From Modicisalibacter sp049808615 (GTDB taxonomy: Bacteria; Pseudomonadota; Gammaproteobacteria; Pseudomonadales; Halomonadaceae): a stretch of DNA of 64,000 nt. The notes under the pieces are model-generated. The model was not told the DNA's origin, ran no database searches, and saw only the letters and a program-made list of their open reading frames with translations. Both the position numbers and the translations under genes were made by a program. This document shows, piece after piece, positions 51,524 to 61,069 of the stretch. The first letter of the stretch is position 1, and each line of letters begins with the position of its first letter. The DNA lies in assembly GCF_049808615.1 (NCBI RefSeq), contig NZ_JBNCAN010000014.1:44798-108797 (forward strand), given 5' to 3'.

Positions 51524-53800
51524 ATGCCGTTCCCCCGTCATTGGCACACAACAATCGCCATTTTAGCGATGCTGGTTCTAATGATGATGTCATCGGCCTC
51601 TGCTCAGGCCCAAGGCTTGCCGATCCCGGGGATGAGTAGCGCAACTAAAAACGAAGAGCAGGCCAAGCAGAACCCCGAGGAGCTACGCAATTCGCTGGAT
51701 GAGGTCATCGGTACACTGGAAAGCGATGCCCAGCGTAGTGAACTATTGAACAGGCTCAAGGAGTTGCGAGAGGCGAGTGCAAGCGCGTCGTCGCAGCAGA
51801 GTGAAGAGCGGCAAGGGCTGCTCGGGGCACTGGCGGATACCTTCACCGCCGTGGATGAACAGGCCCAGGAGGGAAAGGCGCCCCTGGATATTTGGGCGCA
51901 ACGCTCGAAGCGGGCAGGGCAGCGCGTCGAATCGTTGTTTGCTTCCACGAGCCGGGAAGAGCTACTGCGCGGTTTTATCGAAACCTCGATAATGATGGGG
52001 ATCTGGCTGGGCTTGCTGGTGTTGCTGGTAGGGGTAGGACGATACCTGCTACGTCGCAACGACTGGCCCCGAGTGCTCCCGCCGGAACCTCGTGCAGGTT
52101 TGCTGATCATCCACTTTCTGCGTAAGGTGCTGCCCTGGGCGCTATCCTTCGCGGTCATGCTGGTCAGTTTACGCTGGCTGGATACTCCCGCGCCATTCAG
52201 TGCCTTCGTGCTGGTGCTTGCCTATATCACCCTGTGCGGACGTTTACTGGCTACCGTGTTCGACGTGGTGATTTCGGTCTTTACTCGAGGGCATCGTCGC
52301 GTTGCGGTGGCACTTCTGCGCCAGCAGGCACTCAAGCGGATTTTCGTCATCGGTGCCTTGGCCGCACTGAGTGATGCGCTCAGCGGTGCGCGTCTGGAAA
52401 ATCTGCTCGGCCAAGATCTCTCCGGCTGGCTTGCGGTGTCGGCCAATGTATTGGCCGGCATAGTGGGAGGCAGGCTCATATTGCGCATCCAGCGCCCGGT
52501 CAAGCATCTGATTCGCAACCGTCCCTACCCTCAGCGCCGCAACCAGAATGCACTGCGCGATCTGATAAATGTTCTTGCACGGCTGTGGCATGTGCCCGCG
52601 CTGCTGTTGATCGGCGCGTCGCTGGTGGCGATTTTTGTGACCGGCGGCGAAGCCGATGGGGCTTTCACCCGGGCGATCATCGACGCAGCCCTGTTGGTGC
52701 TGGCGCTGGTACTCGCCGGCATGCTGCGTCGTCAGAGTGAAAAGACCCTCAAGCGCCTGCGTCTGTCGCAATATCGACGCCGTCTCGAGCGTTTCGGCTA
52801 TGCGCTCGGTCATCTGGTGACATGGGTAGTCTTTGCCGAACTGGCGTTGCAGGTGTGGAATGTATCCTTGCTGGGCATCGGCGCCGATAGCGCAATCAGC
52901 GCGCGCATCGGGCGTGCATTGCTGGGCATTGGGCTGACTGTCATGCTGGCCTGGTTGATATGGATCATCGCCGATACGGGGATCCAGAGGGCACTCAATA
53001 CCTCGGCACGGACGCGTGGCCGCCGCGTGTATAATGCCCGCGCCCAAACCATTACACCGCTATTGCGCAACGTGGTACTGGTTACCATCATCATCATCGC
53101 TGCCATTGTCGGGCTTGCCAACCTGGGCGTGAACGTGACACCGCTATTGGCCGGTGCCGGTGTCATCGGTCTGGCTATCGGCTTCGGCGCCCAGACCCTG
53201 GTGCAGGACTTGATCACCGGGCTGTTCATCCTGATCGAAGATTCCCTGGCGGTGGGCGACTTCGTCCAACTCGGTGACTTCATGGGGGCCGTGGAAGGCT
53301 TGACCATGCGGACCGTCCGCCTCCGAGACCTTGACGGCGTGGTGCACATCATTCCCTTCAGTGAAATCAAGTCGATTCATAACATGTCCCGGCAGTTCGG
53401 TATTGCGCTGATGTACCTGAGTATCCCGCATACCATGAAGATCGACGATGCCACCAGCTTGATGAAAGAGGTCGCGGACGATCTGCGCAAGGACCCGGTA
53501 CTGCGTCATCTGATCTGGTCGCCGTTGGAGTTCCAGGGCATTCAGCGTTTCGAGGAAGGGGCTGCGATATTACGCATCCGTATGCGCACCAAGCCGGAAT
53601 ACCAGTGGGATGTGACCCGCGCTTTCAATCTGCGTCTCAAGCAGCGTATGGATCAGGACGGTCAGGATCTGGCCATGCCACGCTTGAATGTGGTGATGCA
53701 GAATGCGCCACCGTCTCAAGCAAGCGAATCCTGGGCTTCGGACGAACAAGTGACACGAAATGTGGGGCACGCGCCGGGACAAGGAGGGGATGCGGCGTAA
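51524..53800 (+). CDS. Large MscS-family mechanosensitive channel (YbiO-like)
   Basis: A 758-residue protein with a signal peptide (LMMMSSASAQAQG), a long periplasmic coiled-coil part (residues 35-160), about nine inner-membrane helices (165-540) and a C-terminal MscS pore and cytoplasmic vestibule: ANLGVNVTPLLAGAGVIGLA, GFGAQTLVQDLITGLFILIE and GDFVQLGDFMGAVEGLTMRT. YbiO of E. coli has the same plan and length. Such channels release osmolytes on osmotic downshift, useful for a salt-adapted cell. AGGAGA precedes the ATG. Confidence 0.92.
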   Translation: MPFPRHWHTTIAILAMLVLMMMSSASAQAQGLPIPGMSSATKNEEQAKQNPEELRNSLDEVIGTLESDAQRSELLNRLKELREASASASSQQSEERQGLLGALADTFTAVDEQAQEGKAPLDIWAQRSKRAGQRVESLFASTSREELLRGFIETSIMMGIWLGLLVLLVGVGRYLLRRNDWPRVLPPEPRAGLLIIHFLRKVLPWALSFAVMLVSLRWLDTPAPFSAFVLVLAYITLCGRLLATVFDVVISVFTRGHRRVAVALLRQQALKRIFVIGALAALSDALSGARLENLLGQDLSGWLAVSANVLAGIVGGRLILRIQRPVKHLIRNRPYPQRRNQNALRDLINVLARLWHVPALLLIGASLVAIFVTGGEADGAFTRAIIDAALLVLALVLAGMLRRQSEKTLKRLRLSQYRRRLERFGYALGHLVTWVVFAELALQVWNVSLLGIGADSAISARIGRALLGIGLTVMLAWLIWIIADTGIQRALNTSARTRGRRVYNARAQTITPLLRNVVLVTIIIIAAIVGLANLGVNVTPLLAGAGVIGLAIGFGAQTLVQDLITGLFILIEDSLAVGDFVQLGDFMGAVEGLTMRTVRLRDLDGVVHIIPFSEIKSIHNMSRQFGIALMYLSIPHTMKIDDATSLMKEVADDLRKDPVLRHLIWSPLEFQGIQRFEEGAAILRIRMRTKPEYQWDVTRAFNLRLKQRMDQDGQDLAMPRLNVVMQNAPPSQASESWASDEQVTRNVGHAPGQGGDAA

Positions 53801-54015
53801 AAGATACGGGTTGCGCTTGCTTCGCGCCTCCAGGTGAAAGTGACAGTGATTTCCTGGCGCTCGCGACCACAAGTAATTTTTGTGTTTGCTCAATCACTGC
53901 TACGCTTAATTCAGCGAACGGAAATCGCTGAAACATTCCGCTCTCGGTCATTCGACCCTTCATCAGGATCGATCAATCAAGCATTTGTGCAGGACTTTAC
54001 CAAGGAGCAGAGACA

Positions 54016-54243
54016 ATGAAAGACTCCAAGACGGACAAAGGCGAAGGTCTGATAGACAAGGCGGCAGGCAAGGTCAAGGAAGCCTTCGGCAAGGCAACCA
54101 ATGACAAGGATACCGAGGCCAAAGGCAAGACCCAGACGGCCAAGGGGGATGCCAAGCAAGCCAAGGGCAATCTCAAGGATGCAGTCGATTCCGGTCATGA
54201 CGCCCACACGACCAATGATCCCAATAATCCCCATAGACCCTGA
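54016..54243 (+). CDS. CsbD-family stress response protein
   Basis: A 75-residue hydrophilic, lysine-rich protein with the repeated GKVKEAFGKATND, AKGKTQTAKGDAKQAKGN pattern of CsbD/YjbJ proteins, probably natively disordered or helical. The family is induced by general or osmotic stress; the molecular task is unknown. AAGGAGCAGAGACA precedes the ATG. A strong stem-loop follows the stop. Confidence 0.9.
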   Translation: MKDSKTDKGEGLIDKAAGKVKEAFGKATNDKDTEAKGKTQTAKGDAKQAKGNLKDAVDSGHDAHTTNDPNNPHRP

Positions 54244-54260
54244 GGGTACTGGTTCACCAT

Positions 54261-54289
54261 GCCAAGGGGCCGCAATGCGGCCCCTTGGC
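54261..54289. terminator. Perfect 13-bp stem-loop after csbD-like gene
   Basis: GCCAAGGGGCCGC (54261-54273) and GCGGCCCCTTGGC (54277-54289) surround an AAT loop. Without a T run it may act in both directions or protect transcripts; it separates the convergent CsbD-like and methyltransferase genes. Confidence 0.75.
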
Positions 54290-54341
54290 GTGTCATGTCT
54301 GTGCTAAAAACTTTCGCGGCAGTGGTATGGAAACTTGTCGT

Positions 54342-54950
54342 TCAAGGGCTGCAACGATAGAAATGCGCCGGGAGGAAGTTCAGTGGTATGAAATTACGCT
54401 GCACTTCGGAAAAAGTCTTGTTCAGGTGCGGCAGCACGCTGGGTGAAAACTGGTAAAGCAGGAAGGCCCCGCTGGGTGCGATCACCTGCTGTGTAGCGCG
54501 CAGAATCTTGTCCTTGACCAGCGCAGGTAGGGTGCTCAGCGGAATGCCGGCAATGATGTAATCCGCCGGGCCCAGCCCATGCGCGGACAGCACCTGCTCG
54601 ATGTTCTCGGCAGATTCGTGAACTATCTGAAGACGTGGGTCCGGACAAGTTTGCTCGAGGAACTCGACAAAGTCTTCATTGGTCTCGAGCACCAGCAATG
54701 TCGCCTCCGGGTGCATCTGGCGCAGAATCTCGCGGGTGAAAGTGCCTACACCCGGTCCATACTCGACCAGCACTCGTGCCTCTTGCCAGTCGACATGGGA
54801 GAGCATGCGTCGAACCAGAAAGGGAGAGCTTGGGATGATCGAGCCGAGCATCTTGGGATGCTTGACAAAATTCTTGGCAAACAGAAAAACCTGCTTGTTG
54901 AGTGAGGTCGAGGATTGTAGATAATTTGTTGTGTGCTTATTGAATTCCAT
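54342..54950 (-). CDS. SAM-dependent methyltransferase, phospholipid N-methyltransferase-like
   Basis: A 202-residue class I methyltransferase with an N-terminal FAKNFVKHPKMLGSIIPSSP segment and AdoMet-binding motif I LVEYGPGVGTFTREIL, then ETNEDFVEFLEQ (motif II). It resembles bacterial PmtA-like phosphatidylethanolamine methyltransferases, which make phosphatidylcholine. However, similar short proteins are found without known function, so the substrate is not certain. It is followed on the plus strand after 478 bases by the cyo operon. Confidence 0.78.
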   Translation of the reverse strand: MEFNKHTTNYLQSSTSLNKQVFLFAKNFVKHPKMLGSIIPSSPFLVRRMLSHVDWQEARVLVEYGPGVGTFTREILRQMHPEATLLVLETNEDFVEFLEQTCPDPRLQIVHESAENIEQVLSAHGLGPADYIIAGIPLSTLPALVKDKILRATQQVIAPSGAFLLYQFSPSVLPHLNKTFSEVQRNFIPLNFLPAHFYRCSP

Positions 54951-55428
54951 TCGTCGGGTTCCTTGTGAGTCGGCTTACTGACTACCTTAGGCCAACACTT
55001 GGAGCAGGAAAAGAAATTCTTGGATTTATCGGCAGCAATACGCCGCTGATTATTTGGAAGCGTTCCGCAGTGGCTGGTGATAGTGAATGAGTTGCGTTTT
55101 GTCACAGAGCGAAACGCTTAATTAATGGTATTTGTTGGGATAAGGCCCGAAACTGTTCCCCGGTGGCGCTGTGGCTGCGGCAAAACGTCTCTTTACGGTC
55201 CCCACCCGTGACATGACAATGGTCGTCTTCATTCAAATGGTTAGCCGGTTATCGGTCGTCGACGACATCTAGACCATGTCTCTGGCGCTTCTTGCGCCTT
55301 TCAGCATCAAATATTTCCTAACGAATGTCCTCGGGATAGCCAGCTGAGATAATCGTGTGTATTTTTTTAGCTCGCTAATTAATGTCCTGTTTCATGGATG
55401 GGCTTCCAGGCTTGCAAGAGGTTGTGAG
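54951..55428. other. Intergenic region upstream of cyoA
   Basis: About 480 bases between the divergent methyltransferase and cyoA genes with no visible protein gene. It should hold both promoters. I see no clear ArcA or FNR box (no TTGAT-N4-ATCAA pair). The stretch 55350-55428 is AT-rich and leads into the cyoA ribosome site (AAGAGG). Confidence 0.5.
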
Positions 55429-56349
55429 ATGAGCAAGAAGTATTTATTTTTTTTCATAGGGTTGTTTTTGCTGACGCTGATTCTCAGCGGCTGCGATGCA
55501 GCATTGATAGATCCCAAGGGAATGGTCGGAGATAAACAGCGAAGCCTGATACTGACGGCCTTTGGTCTGATGCTGATCGTCGTTATCCCGGTCATCGTCA
55601 TGACGGTGCTCTTTGCCTGGCGGTACCGTAATACCAGTCAGGCGACCTATACGCCTGACTGGGCACATTCCAGCGCCATCGAGACGGTGGTCTGGTTCAT
55701 TCCCTTCGTCATCATTGCATTTCTGGGATGGCTCACCTGGCAGACCTCCCACAGTCTGGATCCCCATAAACCACTCGAGAGCGATATCGAGCCGCTCGAG
55801 ATTCAGGCGGTATCGCTGGATTGGAAGTGGTTGTTCATCTATCCAGAGCAGGGTGTCGCGACCATCAACGAAATTGCCTTTCCCACCGATGTGCCGGTGC
55901 ATTTCAAGGTGACCTCGGGCTCGGTGATGAACTCGTTCTTCATCCCCAGCCTGGGCAGTCAGATCTATGCCATGGCCGGTATGGATAATGACGTTCATCT
56001 GATTGCCGACGAGGAGGGGACCTATTACGGTCGCTCCGTCCACTACAGTGGCGCAGGGTTCTCGGGTATGACCTTCGATGCCATCGCCACTTCCGAGAAA
56101 GGCTTCGACGACTGGGTTAGCAAGGTGGAGGAATCATCCAAGTCGATCACATTCCCCGAAGAGTATTACACGCTGGCGGAGCCTACCAGGAATCATCCAG
56201 TCGAATATTTCTCCGAGGTATCACCTGAACTCTACCAGCAGATCGTCGAGAGCTTTCACGGCGGCAGTGGCGGGTCGCAATACGGAGCTCGCGAGGAGCA
56301 GAGTAGCGGTCATGAGAATGGGCCAATGAGCGCGGAGGCAGCGGAGTAA
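55429..56349 (+). CDS. cyoA: Cytochrome bo3 ubiquinol oxidase subunit II
   Basis: A 306-residue lipoprotein (lipobox LILSGC about residue 22) with two membrane helices and a periplasmic cupredoxin-like domain lacking the CuA ligands, as in quinol oxidases. The typical TWQTSHSLDPHKPL and SVMNSFFIPSLGSQIYAMAG segments are present. The start MSKKYLFFF at 55429 follows AAGAGG by about 8 bases; the longer ATG at 55357 is not supported. First gene of cyoABCDE. Confidence 0.96.
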   Translation: MSKKYLFFFIGLFLLTLILSGCDAALIDPKGMVGDKQRSLILTAFGLMLIVVIPVIVMTVLFAWRYRNTSQATYTPDWAHSSAIETVVWFIPFVIIAFLGWLTWQTSHSLDPHKPLESDIEPLEIQAVSLDWKWLFIYPEQGVATINEIAFPTDVPVHFKVTSGSVMNSFFIPSLGSQIYAMAGMDNDVHLIADEEGTYYGRSVHYSGAGFSGMTFDAIATSEKGFDDWVSKVEESSKSITFPEEYYTLAEPTRNHPVEYFSEVSPELYQQIVESFHGGSGGSQYGAREEQSSGHENGPMSAEAAE

Positions 56350-56353
56350 CACT

Positions 56354-58339
56354 ATGTTTGGAAAACTTAGCCTGGAGTCGATTCCCTATCACGAACCAAT
56401 CGTCATGGTCGTGGCCGTCGCTATCGCGATCGGTGGGGCTCTCATCGTGGGTCTGTTGACCTATTTCAAGAAGTGGACGTACTTGTGGAAGGAGTGGATC
56501 ACCTCCGTCGATCACAAGAAGCTCGGTATCATGTATTTCGTCGTGGCGCTGGTCATGCTGATACGCGGCTTTTCGGACGCCATCATGATGCGTACTCAGC
56601 AGGCCATGGCCGCGGGGGGCGCGCAGGGCTATCTTCCGCCGGAGCACTACGATCAGATCTTCACCGCGCATGGCGTGATCATGATCTTCTTCGTTGCCAT
56701 GCCCATGGTCATTGGCCTGATGAACCTGGTGGTACCACTGCAGATCGGTGCCCGTGACGTGGCCTTCCCGTTTCTCAACAACTTGAGCTTCTGGCTATTT
56801 GCGGCAGGTGTCGTACTGGTCAACGTATCACTGGTCATAGGGGAGTTCGCCAAGACCGGTTGGCTTTCCTATGCCCCACTCTCGGAGTTGCAATACAGTC
56901 CCGGGGTCGGCGTGGATTATTGGATATGGGCGTTGCAGATATCGGGGATAGGTACGACCCTGACCGGTATCAACTTCTTCGTCACTATCCTGAAGATGCG
57001 TACCAAGGGCATGACGATGTTCCGCATGCCGATCTTCACCTGGACGTCGCTTTGTGCCAATGTGTTGATCATTGCCTCGTTCCCGATCCTGACGGCAACG
57101 ATCGCCATGTTGACGCTGGACCGCTATCTCGGCATGCACTTCTTCACCAATGATTTTGGCGGCAACATGATGATGTACGTCAATCTCATCTGGGCCTGGG
57201 GTCATCCTGAGGTATACATCCTGATCCTGCCGGCCTTCGGTGTGTTTTCCGAGGTCATTGCAACCTTCGCTCGCAAACGGTTGTTCGGCTATACCACTCT
57301 GGTGTGGGCAACGGTATGTATCACGATATTGTCCTTCATCGTCTGGTTGCACCACTTCTTCACCATGGGGGCGGGGGCCAACGTCAATGCCTTCTTCGGC
57401 ATCATGACGATGCTCATCGCCATACCCACCGGTGTCAAAATCTTCAACTGGCTGTTCACCATGTTCCGTGGACGCCTGGAGTTCACCTCACCGGTACTCT
57501 GGACTCTAGGCTTCATCATCACCTTTACTCTGGGGGGTATGACCGGGGTAATGCTGGCCGTGCCGGGCGCCAATTTCGTGCTGCACAACAGTCTGTTCGT
57601 GATCGCGCACTTCCATAACGTGATCATCGGTGGTGTGGTATTCGGCATGATGGCGGGCATGACCTACTGGTTCCCCAAGGCCTTCGGCTTCACCCTCGAT
57701 GAAAAGTGGGGTAAGCGCTCGTTCTGGTGCTGGATCATCGGCTTTTACCTGGCATTCATGCCGCTTTACGTGCTGAGTTTCTTCGGTGCCGCGCGTCGCA
57801 TGCAGTCCTATCAGCAGGCCGAGTGGCAACCCTGGTTCATTCTGGCCTGGGTCGGCGCCTTCATCATCCTGGTGGGCATCGCCTGCACCATCATCCAGAT
57901 CGTGGTCAGCATCCGCGATCGCAAGAAGAATGCGGACGTGACCGGCGATCCCTGGGATGGGCGCACTCCAGAATGGGCGACGTCATCGCCTGCACCGTTT
58001 TATAACTTCGCGCACCTTCCGGATGTCTCGAGCATCGACAACTTCTGGGAAGACAAGCGGCGTGACGGATTCAACTCTCATCTGAGCGAGCCGCCCTATC
58101 AGGATATTCACATGCCCAGGAATACCGTTGCGGGCCCAATGATGGGATTCATCAGTATCGTGTTCGGTTTCGCCCTGGTATGGCATATCTGGTGGCTGGC
58201 AGGAGTCAGTGCGATAGGCCTGTTCGTGACCTTCATGCTGCGCATTTTCAACGATGACATCGACTATTACGTGCCCGCCGCAGAAGTCGAGCGTATTGAA
58301 AATGAGCATCAACAACAGCTGAAGGAGTTGCAAGCATAA
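56354..58339 (+). CDS. cyoB: Cytochrome bo3 ubiquinol oxidase subunit I
   Basis: A 661-residue heme-copper oxidase subunit carrying heme b, heme o3 and CuB. Signatures include FTAHGVIMIFFVAMPMV (heme b His), WAWGHPEVYILILPAFG (CuB His-Tyr), VWLHHFFTMG (CuB His pair) and NSLFVIAHFHNVII (heme ligands). It oxidises ubiquinol and pumps protons. It lies 4 bases after cyoA and 2 bases before cyoC. Confidence 0.97.
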   Translation: MFGKLSLESIPYHEPIVMVVAVAIAIGGALIVGLLTYFKKWTYLWKEWITSVDHKKLGIMYFVVALVMLIRGFSDAIMMRTQQAMAAGGAQGYLPPEHYDQIFTAHGVIMIFFVAMPMVIGLMNLVVPLQIGARDVAFPFLNNLSFWLFAAGVVLVNVSLVIGEFAKTGWLSYAPLSELQYSPGVGVDYWIWALQISGIGTTLTGINFFVTILKMRTKGMTMFRMPIFTWTSLCANVLIIASFPILTATIAMLTLDRYLGMHFFTNDFGGNMMMYVNLIWAWGHPEVYILILPAFGVFSEVIATFARKRLFGYTTLVWATVCITILSFIVWLHHFFTMGAGANVNAFFGIMTMLIAIPTGVKIFNWLFTMFRGRLEFTSPVLWTLGFIITFTLGGMTGVMLAVPGANFVLHNSLFVIAHFHNVIIGGVVFGMMAGMTYWFPKAFGFTLDEKWGKRSFWCWIIGFYLAFMPLYVLSFFGAARRMQSYQQAEWQPWFILAWVGAFIILVGIACTIIQIVVSIRDRKKNADVTGDPWDGRTPEWATSSPAPFYNFAHLPDVSSIDNFWEDKRRDGFNSHLSEPPYQDIHMPRNTVAGPMMGFISIVFGFALVWHIWWLAGVSAIGLFVTFMLRIFNDDIDYYVPAAEVERIENEHQQQLKELQA

Positions 58340-58341
58340 TC

Positions 58342-58959
58342 ATGTCAACGCAAACGATGAGTCACTCTGACGCGCATGCCGAGGAGCATGAGCACCACGA
58401 TGCCGGCGGCATCAAGGTCTTCGGCTTCTGGGTCTATCTGATGAGCGACCTGATAATTTTCGGGTCACTCTTTGCCACTTATGCCGTGCTTCTGCGGGGC
58501 ACGGCGGGTGGGCCGACGCCCCAGGAAATCTTCGAGCTGCCCTTTATCCTGGTCGAGACCTTTCTGCTGCTGTTCTCGAGTTTCACCTATGGCATCGCCG
58601 TGCTGGCGATGAACGACGACAAGCTGGCGCAGGTCAAGCTGTGGCTGGGTATCACCTTTGTGCTGGGGGCGGCGTTCGTGGGCATGGAGCTCTACGAGTT
58701 CCAGCACTTGATTCATGAAGGATTCGGGCCGGATCGCAGCGGTTTCCTGACGGGATTCTTCACGTTAGTGGGTACTCACGGCCTGCACGTGACCTTTGGC
58801 TTGATCTGGATTCTGGTGATGCTGATTCAATTGTCTACCAAAGGTCTGAACGACATGACGCGACCGCGTATCATGTGTCTGAGCTTGTTCTGGCACTTCC
58901 TTGATATCGTCTGGATCTGCGTCTTCTCCTTTGTTTATCTGATGGGGGTCCTGGTATGA
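58342..58959 (+). CDS. cyoC: Cytochrome bo3 ubiquinol oxidase subunit III
   Basis: A 205-residue five-helix subunit III, which stabilises subunits I and II. The start MSTQTMSHSDAHAEEHEHHD is followed by KVFGFWVYLMSDLIIFGSLF, and the last helix WHFLDIVWICVFSFVYLMGV is typical. A histidine-rich N-terminus is notable but common. It overlaps cyoD by 4 bases. Confidence 0.97.
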   Translation: MSTQTMSHSDAHAEEHEHHDAGGIKVFGFWVYLMSDLIIFGSLFATYAVLLRGTAGGPTPQEIFELPFILVETFLLLFSSFTYGIAVLAMNDDKLAQVKLWLGITFVLGAAFVGMELYEFQHLIHEGFGPDRSGFLTGFFTLVGTHGLHVTFGLIWILVMLIQLSTKGLNDMTRPRIMCLSLFWHFLDIVWICVFSFVYLMGVLV

Positions 58960-59288
58960 GCGACTCACACACGGCAACTGGCGGCGCCAGCCACGGAAGC
59001 GTCAGGTCCTATGTGATCGGCCTGATTCTGTCCATCGTGCTGACCGTAATTCCCTTTGCGGCGGTCATGACGGGCGCTCTGAGTACTGCGGCGACGGTAT
59101 TGACCATCGTCGGCATGGCGGTATTGCAGGTGCTCGTGCAGCTGATCATGTTCATGCACATGAATACCAAGTCCGACGAGGGGTGGAACTTCATGTCCTT
59201 CGTCTTCACGATATCGATACTGGTTCTGGTGGTGGGAGGTTCATTGTGGATCATGCATCATCTACATCTGAACATGATGCTCGGCTAG
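58956..59288 (+). CDS. cyoD: Cytochrome bo3 ubiquinol oxidase subunit IV
   Basis: A 110-residue three-helix protein with the typical YVIGLILSIVLTVIPFAAVM start and VLVQLIMFMHMNTKSDEGWN. It helps assembly of the CuB centre. Its start overlaps cyoC (ATGA), and its last 43 bases overlap the likely start of cyoE. Confidence 0.96.
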   Translation: MSDSHTATGGASHGSVRSYVIGLILSIVLTVIPFAAVMTGALSTAATVLTIVGMAVLQVLVQLIMFMHMNTKSDEGWNFMSFVFTISILVLVVGGSLWIMHHLHLNMMLG

Positions 59289-60187
59289 CGCCGGAGCCTT
59301 CTATATTCAAGGAGTTTCTTGCCATCACCAAGCCGGGGATCATCCTCGGCAACATGATCTCGGTGACGGGTGGATTCTTTCTGGCCGCCCAGGGTGCGTT
59401 TGAGCCGGTGCTTTTTCTAGCCACGCTGCTGGGCGTGGCCTTGGTGATCGCCTCCGGTTGTGTGTTCAACAACGTCATTGATCGCGATATCGATGTCAGA
59501 ATGCAGCGCACCCGAAATCGAGCCCTTGTGCAGGGTCTGATTTCCGTGCCGGTGGCACTGGCTTACGCGACCTCATTGGGGCTGGCGGGCGTGGTGATCC
59601 TGTATCGGATGGCGAATCCACTGGCGGCGCTGTTTGCCGTAGCGGGTTTCATCGTTTACGTGGGTTTGTATAGTCTCTATTTCAAACGTCATTCGATACA
59701 CGGCACCTTGATCGGTAGCCTTTCCGGGGCGATGCCGCCGGTGATCGGTTATTGCGCGGTCGCCAATCAGTTCGATCTGGGCGGTGCGCTCCTGCTGCTT
59801 ATCTTCAGTCTGTGGCAGATGCCGCACTCTTATGCCATCGCGATCTTTCGCTTCGACGACTACAAGGCGGCGTCGATACCGGTGCTGCCGGTCGTGAAGG
59901 GGATCGCGACTGCCAAACGCTCCATCGTACTCTATGTCATCGCCTTCACCGCGGCAGTGCTGGCGTTATCGTTGGCGGGGTATGGGGGTTATGGCTATCT
60001 GGTCGTTGCCGGTGCGGCGAGTCTATATTGGCTTTACCTGGCGCTATCCCGTTATCACAGGGTCGACAACAACGCCTGGGCGAAAAAGCAGTTCGCTTTT
60101 TCCATCATAATGGTCATGATCATAAGCCTGACGATGGTGATCGATTTTGGCGTCTCATCCGCCGCTGCATTGCTGACTGATATTTGA
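59246..60187 (+). CDS. cyoE: Protoheme IX farnesyltransferase (heme O synthase)
   Basis: A 313-residue UbiA-type prenyltransferase converting heme B to heme O for the oxidase. The first Asp-rich motif NNVIDRDIDVRMQRTRNRAL (about residues 73-92) and the second, FRFDDYKAASIPVLPVVKG, are intact; about nine helices follow. The most credible start is GTG 59246, with GGGAGG about 5 bases upstream, overlapping cyoD. An ATG 63 bases earlier (59183) lies deep within cyoD, and its 21 additional residues do not resemble the family. Confidence 0.93.
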   Translation: MDHASSTSEHDARLAPEPSIFKEFLAITKPGIILGNMISVTGGFFLAAQGAFEPVLFLATLLGVALVIASGCVFNNVIDRDIDVRMQRTRNRALVQGLISVPVALAYATSLGLAGVVILYRMANPLAALFAVAGFIVYVGLYSLYFKRHSIHGTLIGSLSGAMPPVIGYCAVANQFDLGGALLLLIFSLWQMPHSYAIAIFRFDDYKAASIPVLPVVKGIATAKRSIVLYVIAFTAAVLALSLAGYGGYGYLVVAGAASLYWLYLALSRYHRVDNNAWAKKQFAFSIIMVMIISLTMVIDFGVSSAAALLTDI

Positions 60188-60288
60188 TCCCTTCCGAGTC
60201 GTATCGATCCACGAACTTTCCCCGGGTAAAAGTATCTAGGTAAGGAATCACGTCATTTCGGCAATGTGCCCGTAGAGGAACGAATGTC

Positions 60289-60858
60289 ATGCGTCCAAGA
60301 GTGGGGCAAGTGATCGGTTTATGGATGATGGGATCGTTGAGCACCGCTCAGGCAGCTGCCACCTCTTGGGATATCGTTCAGGGCGAGAGCCGGCTGAGCT
60401 TCATCGCGATTCAGGAAGGTGATGAATTCGAGGGTGAGTTCGCCATGTTCGATGCCGAGATGCGCTTCTCGCAAGACGCTCTCGATGAGAGCCACTTCGA
60501 TGTCACCGTCGATGTGACCAGTATCGATGCCGGCAATTCACAGCGTAACGACGCACTGCCCGACGAGGAATGGTTCTTCTTCGAGCGTTTTCCCGAAGCC
60601 ACCTATGTCACGTCGACGATTCGCGAAGGTGGCGACACCCCGTTCGAAGCGGTTGGAACGCTGACCCTGCGGGGCGTAGCGCAGGAAGTCATTCTGCCGT
60701 TCACCTGGCGGATCGAGGGCGATCGTGCCGTCATGCAGGGAAGCGTGACGCTGGACCGCACCGACTTCAATATCGGGCAGGGCGAATGGGCCGAGGATGA
60801 CACCGTCGGCTATCCGGTGCAGGTGGTGGTCGATCTCACTCTCGAGCGGGATACCTAA
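60289..60858 (+). CDS. YceI-family periplasmic isoprenoid-binding protein
   Basis: A 189-residue protein with a signal peptide (QVIGLWMMGSLSTAQAAA) and a lipocalin-like YceI barrel (SRLSFIAIQEGDEFEGEFA, RNDALPDEEWFFFERFPEAT, FEAVGTLTLRGVAQEVILPF). Family members bind polyisoprenoids; many lie near cytochrome b561 or oxidase genes, as here after cyoE. The stop codon TAA falls at the border of the repeat element at 60858-61001. Confidence 0.92.
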   Translation: MRPRVGQVIGLWMMGSLSTAQAAATSWDIVQGESRLSFIAIQEGDEFEGEFAMFDAEMRFSQDALDESHFDVTVDVTSIDAGNSQRNDALPDEEWFFFERFPEATYVTSTIREGGDTPFEAVGTLTLRGVAQEVILPFTWRIEGDRAVMQGSVTLDRTDFNIGQGEWAEDDTVGYPVQVVVDLTLERDT

Positions 60859-61001
60859 GGAAATACTGAATAAATGCCTGCGCGTCTCAATCACTGCGTT
60901 ACGCGGTGCTCGGAATCCTCACATATACCGCATATGCTCCGGTTCCTGTGCTCCGGGCGCCTTGTGCTTGAGCCGCTCGTCGATTTATTCAGCACTTCCC
61001 T
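60858..61001. repeat. MITE-like intergenic repeat element
   Basis: AGGAAATACTGAATAAAT at 60858-60875 is matched by the inverse of ATTTATTCAGCACTTCCCT at 60983-61001 (one gap, two mismatches). The 108-base interior contains a second inverted arrangement (CGGAATCC...CATAT/ATATG...CCGGTTCC) and no reading frame. The element is flanked by TAA on both sides, consistent with a short target duplication. I recall similar elements ending in TTATTCAG-TATTTCCC in other gammaproteobacterial intergenic regions. Confidence 0.75.
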
Positions 61002-61011
61002 AAACCATGTT

Positions 61012-61051
61012 CGCCGTGCCTTGAATAAATGCCATCAGGGCACGGCGATTT
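61012..61051. terminator. Stem-loop terminator between yceI-like and aminotransferase genes
   Basis: CGCCGTGCC (61012-61020) and GGCACGGCG (61039-61047) form a 9-bp stem followed by ATTTTG. The loop repeats TGAATAAATGCC found at 60867-60878 in the adjacent element. It lies between convergent genes and can serve the plus strand. Confidence 0.7.
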
Positions 61052-61069
61052 TGCTTGGTTTGTAGGCGT

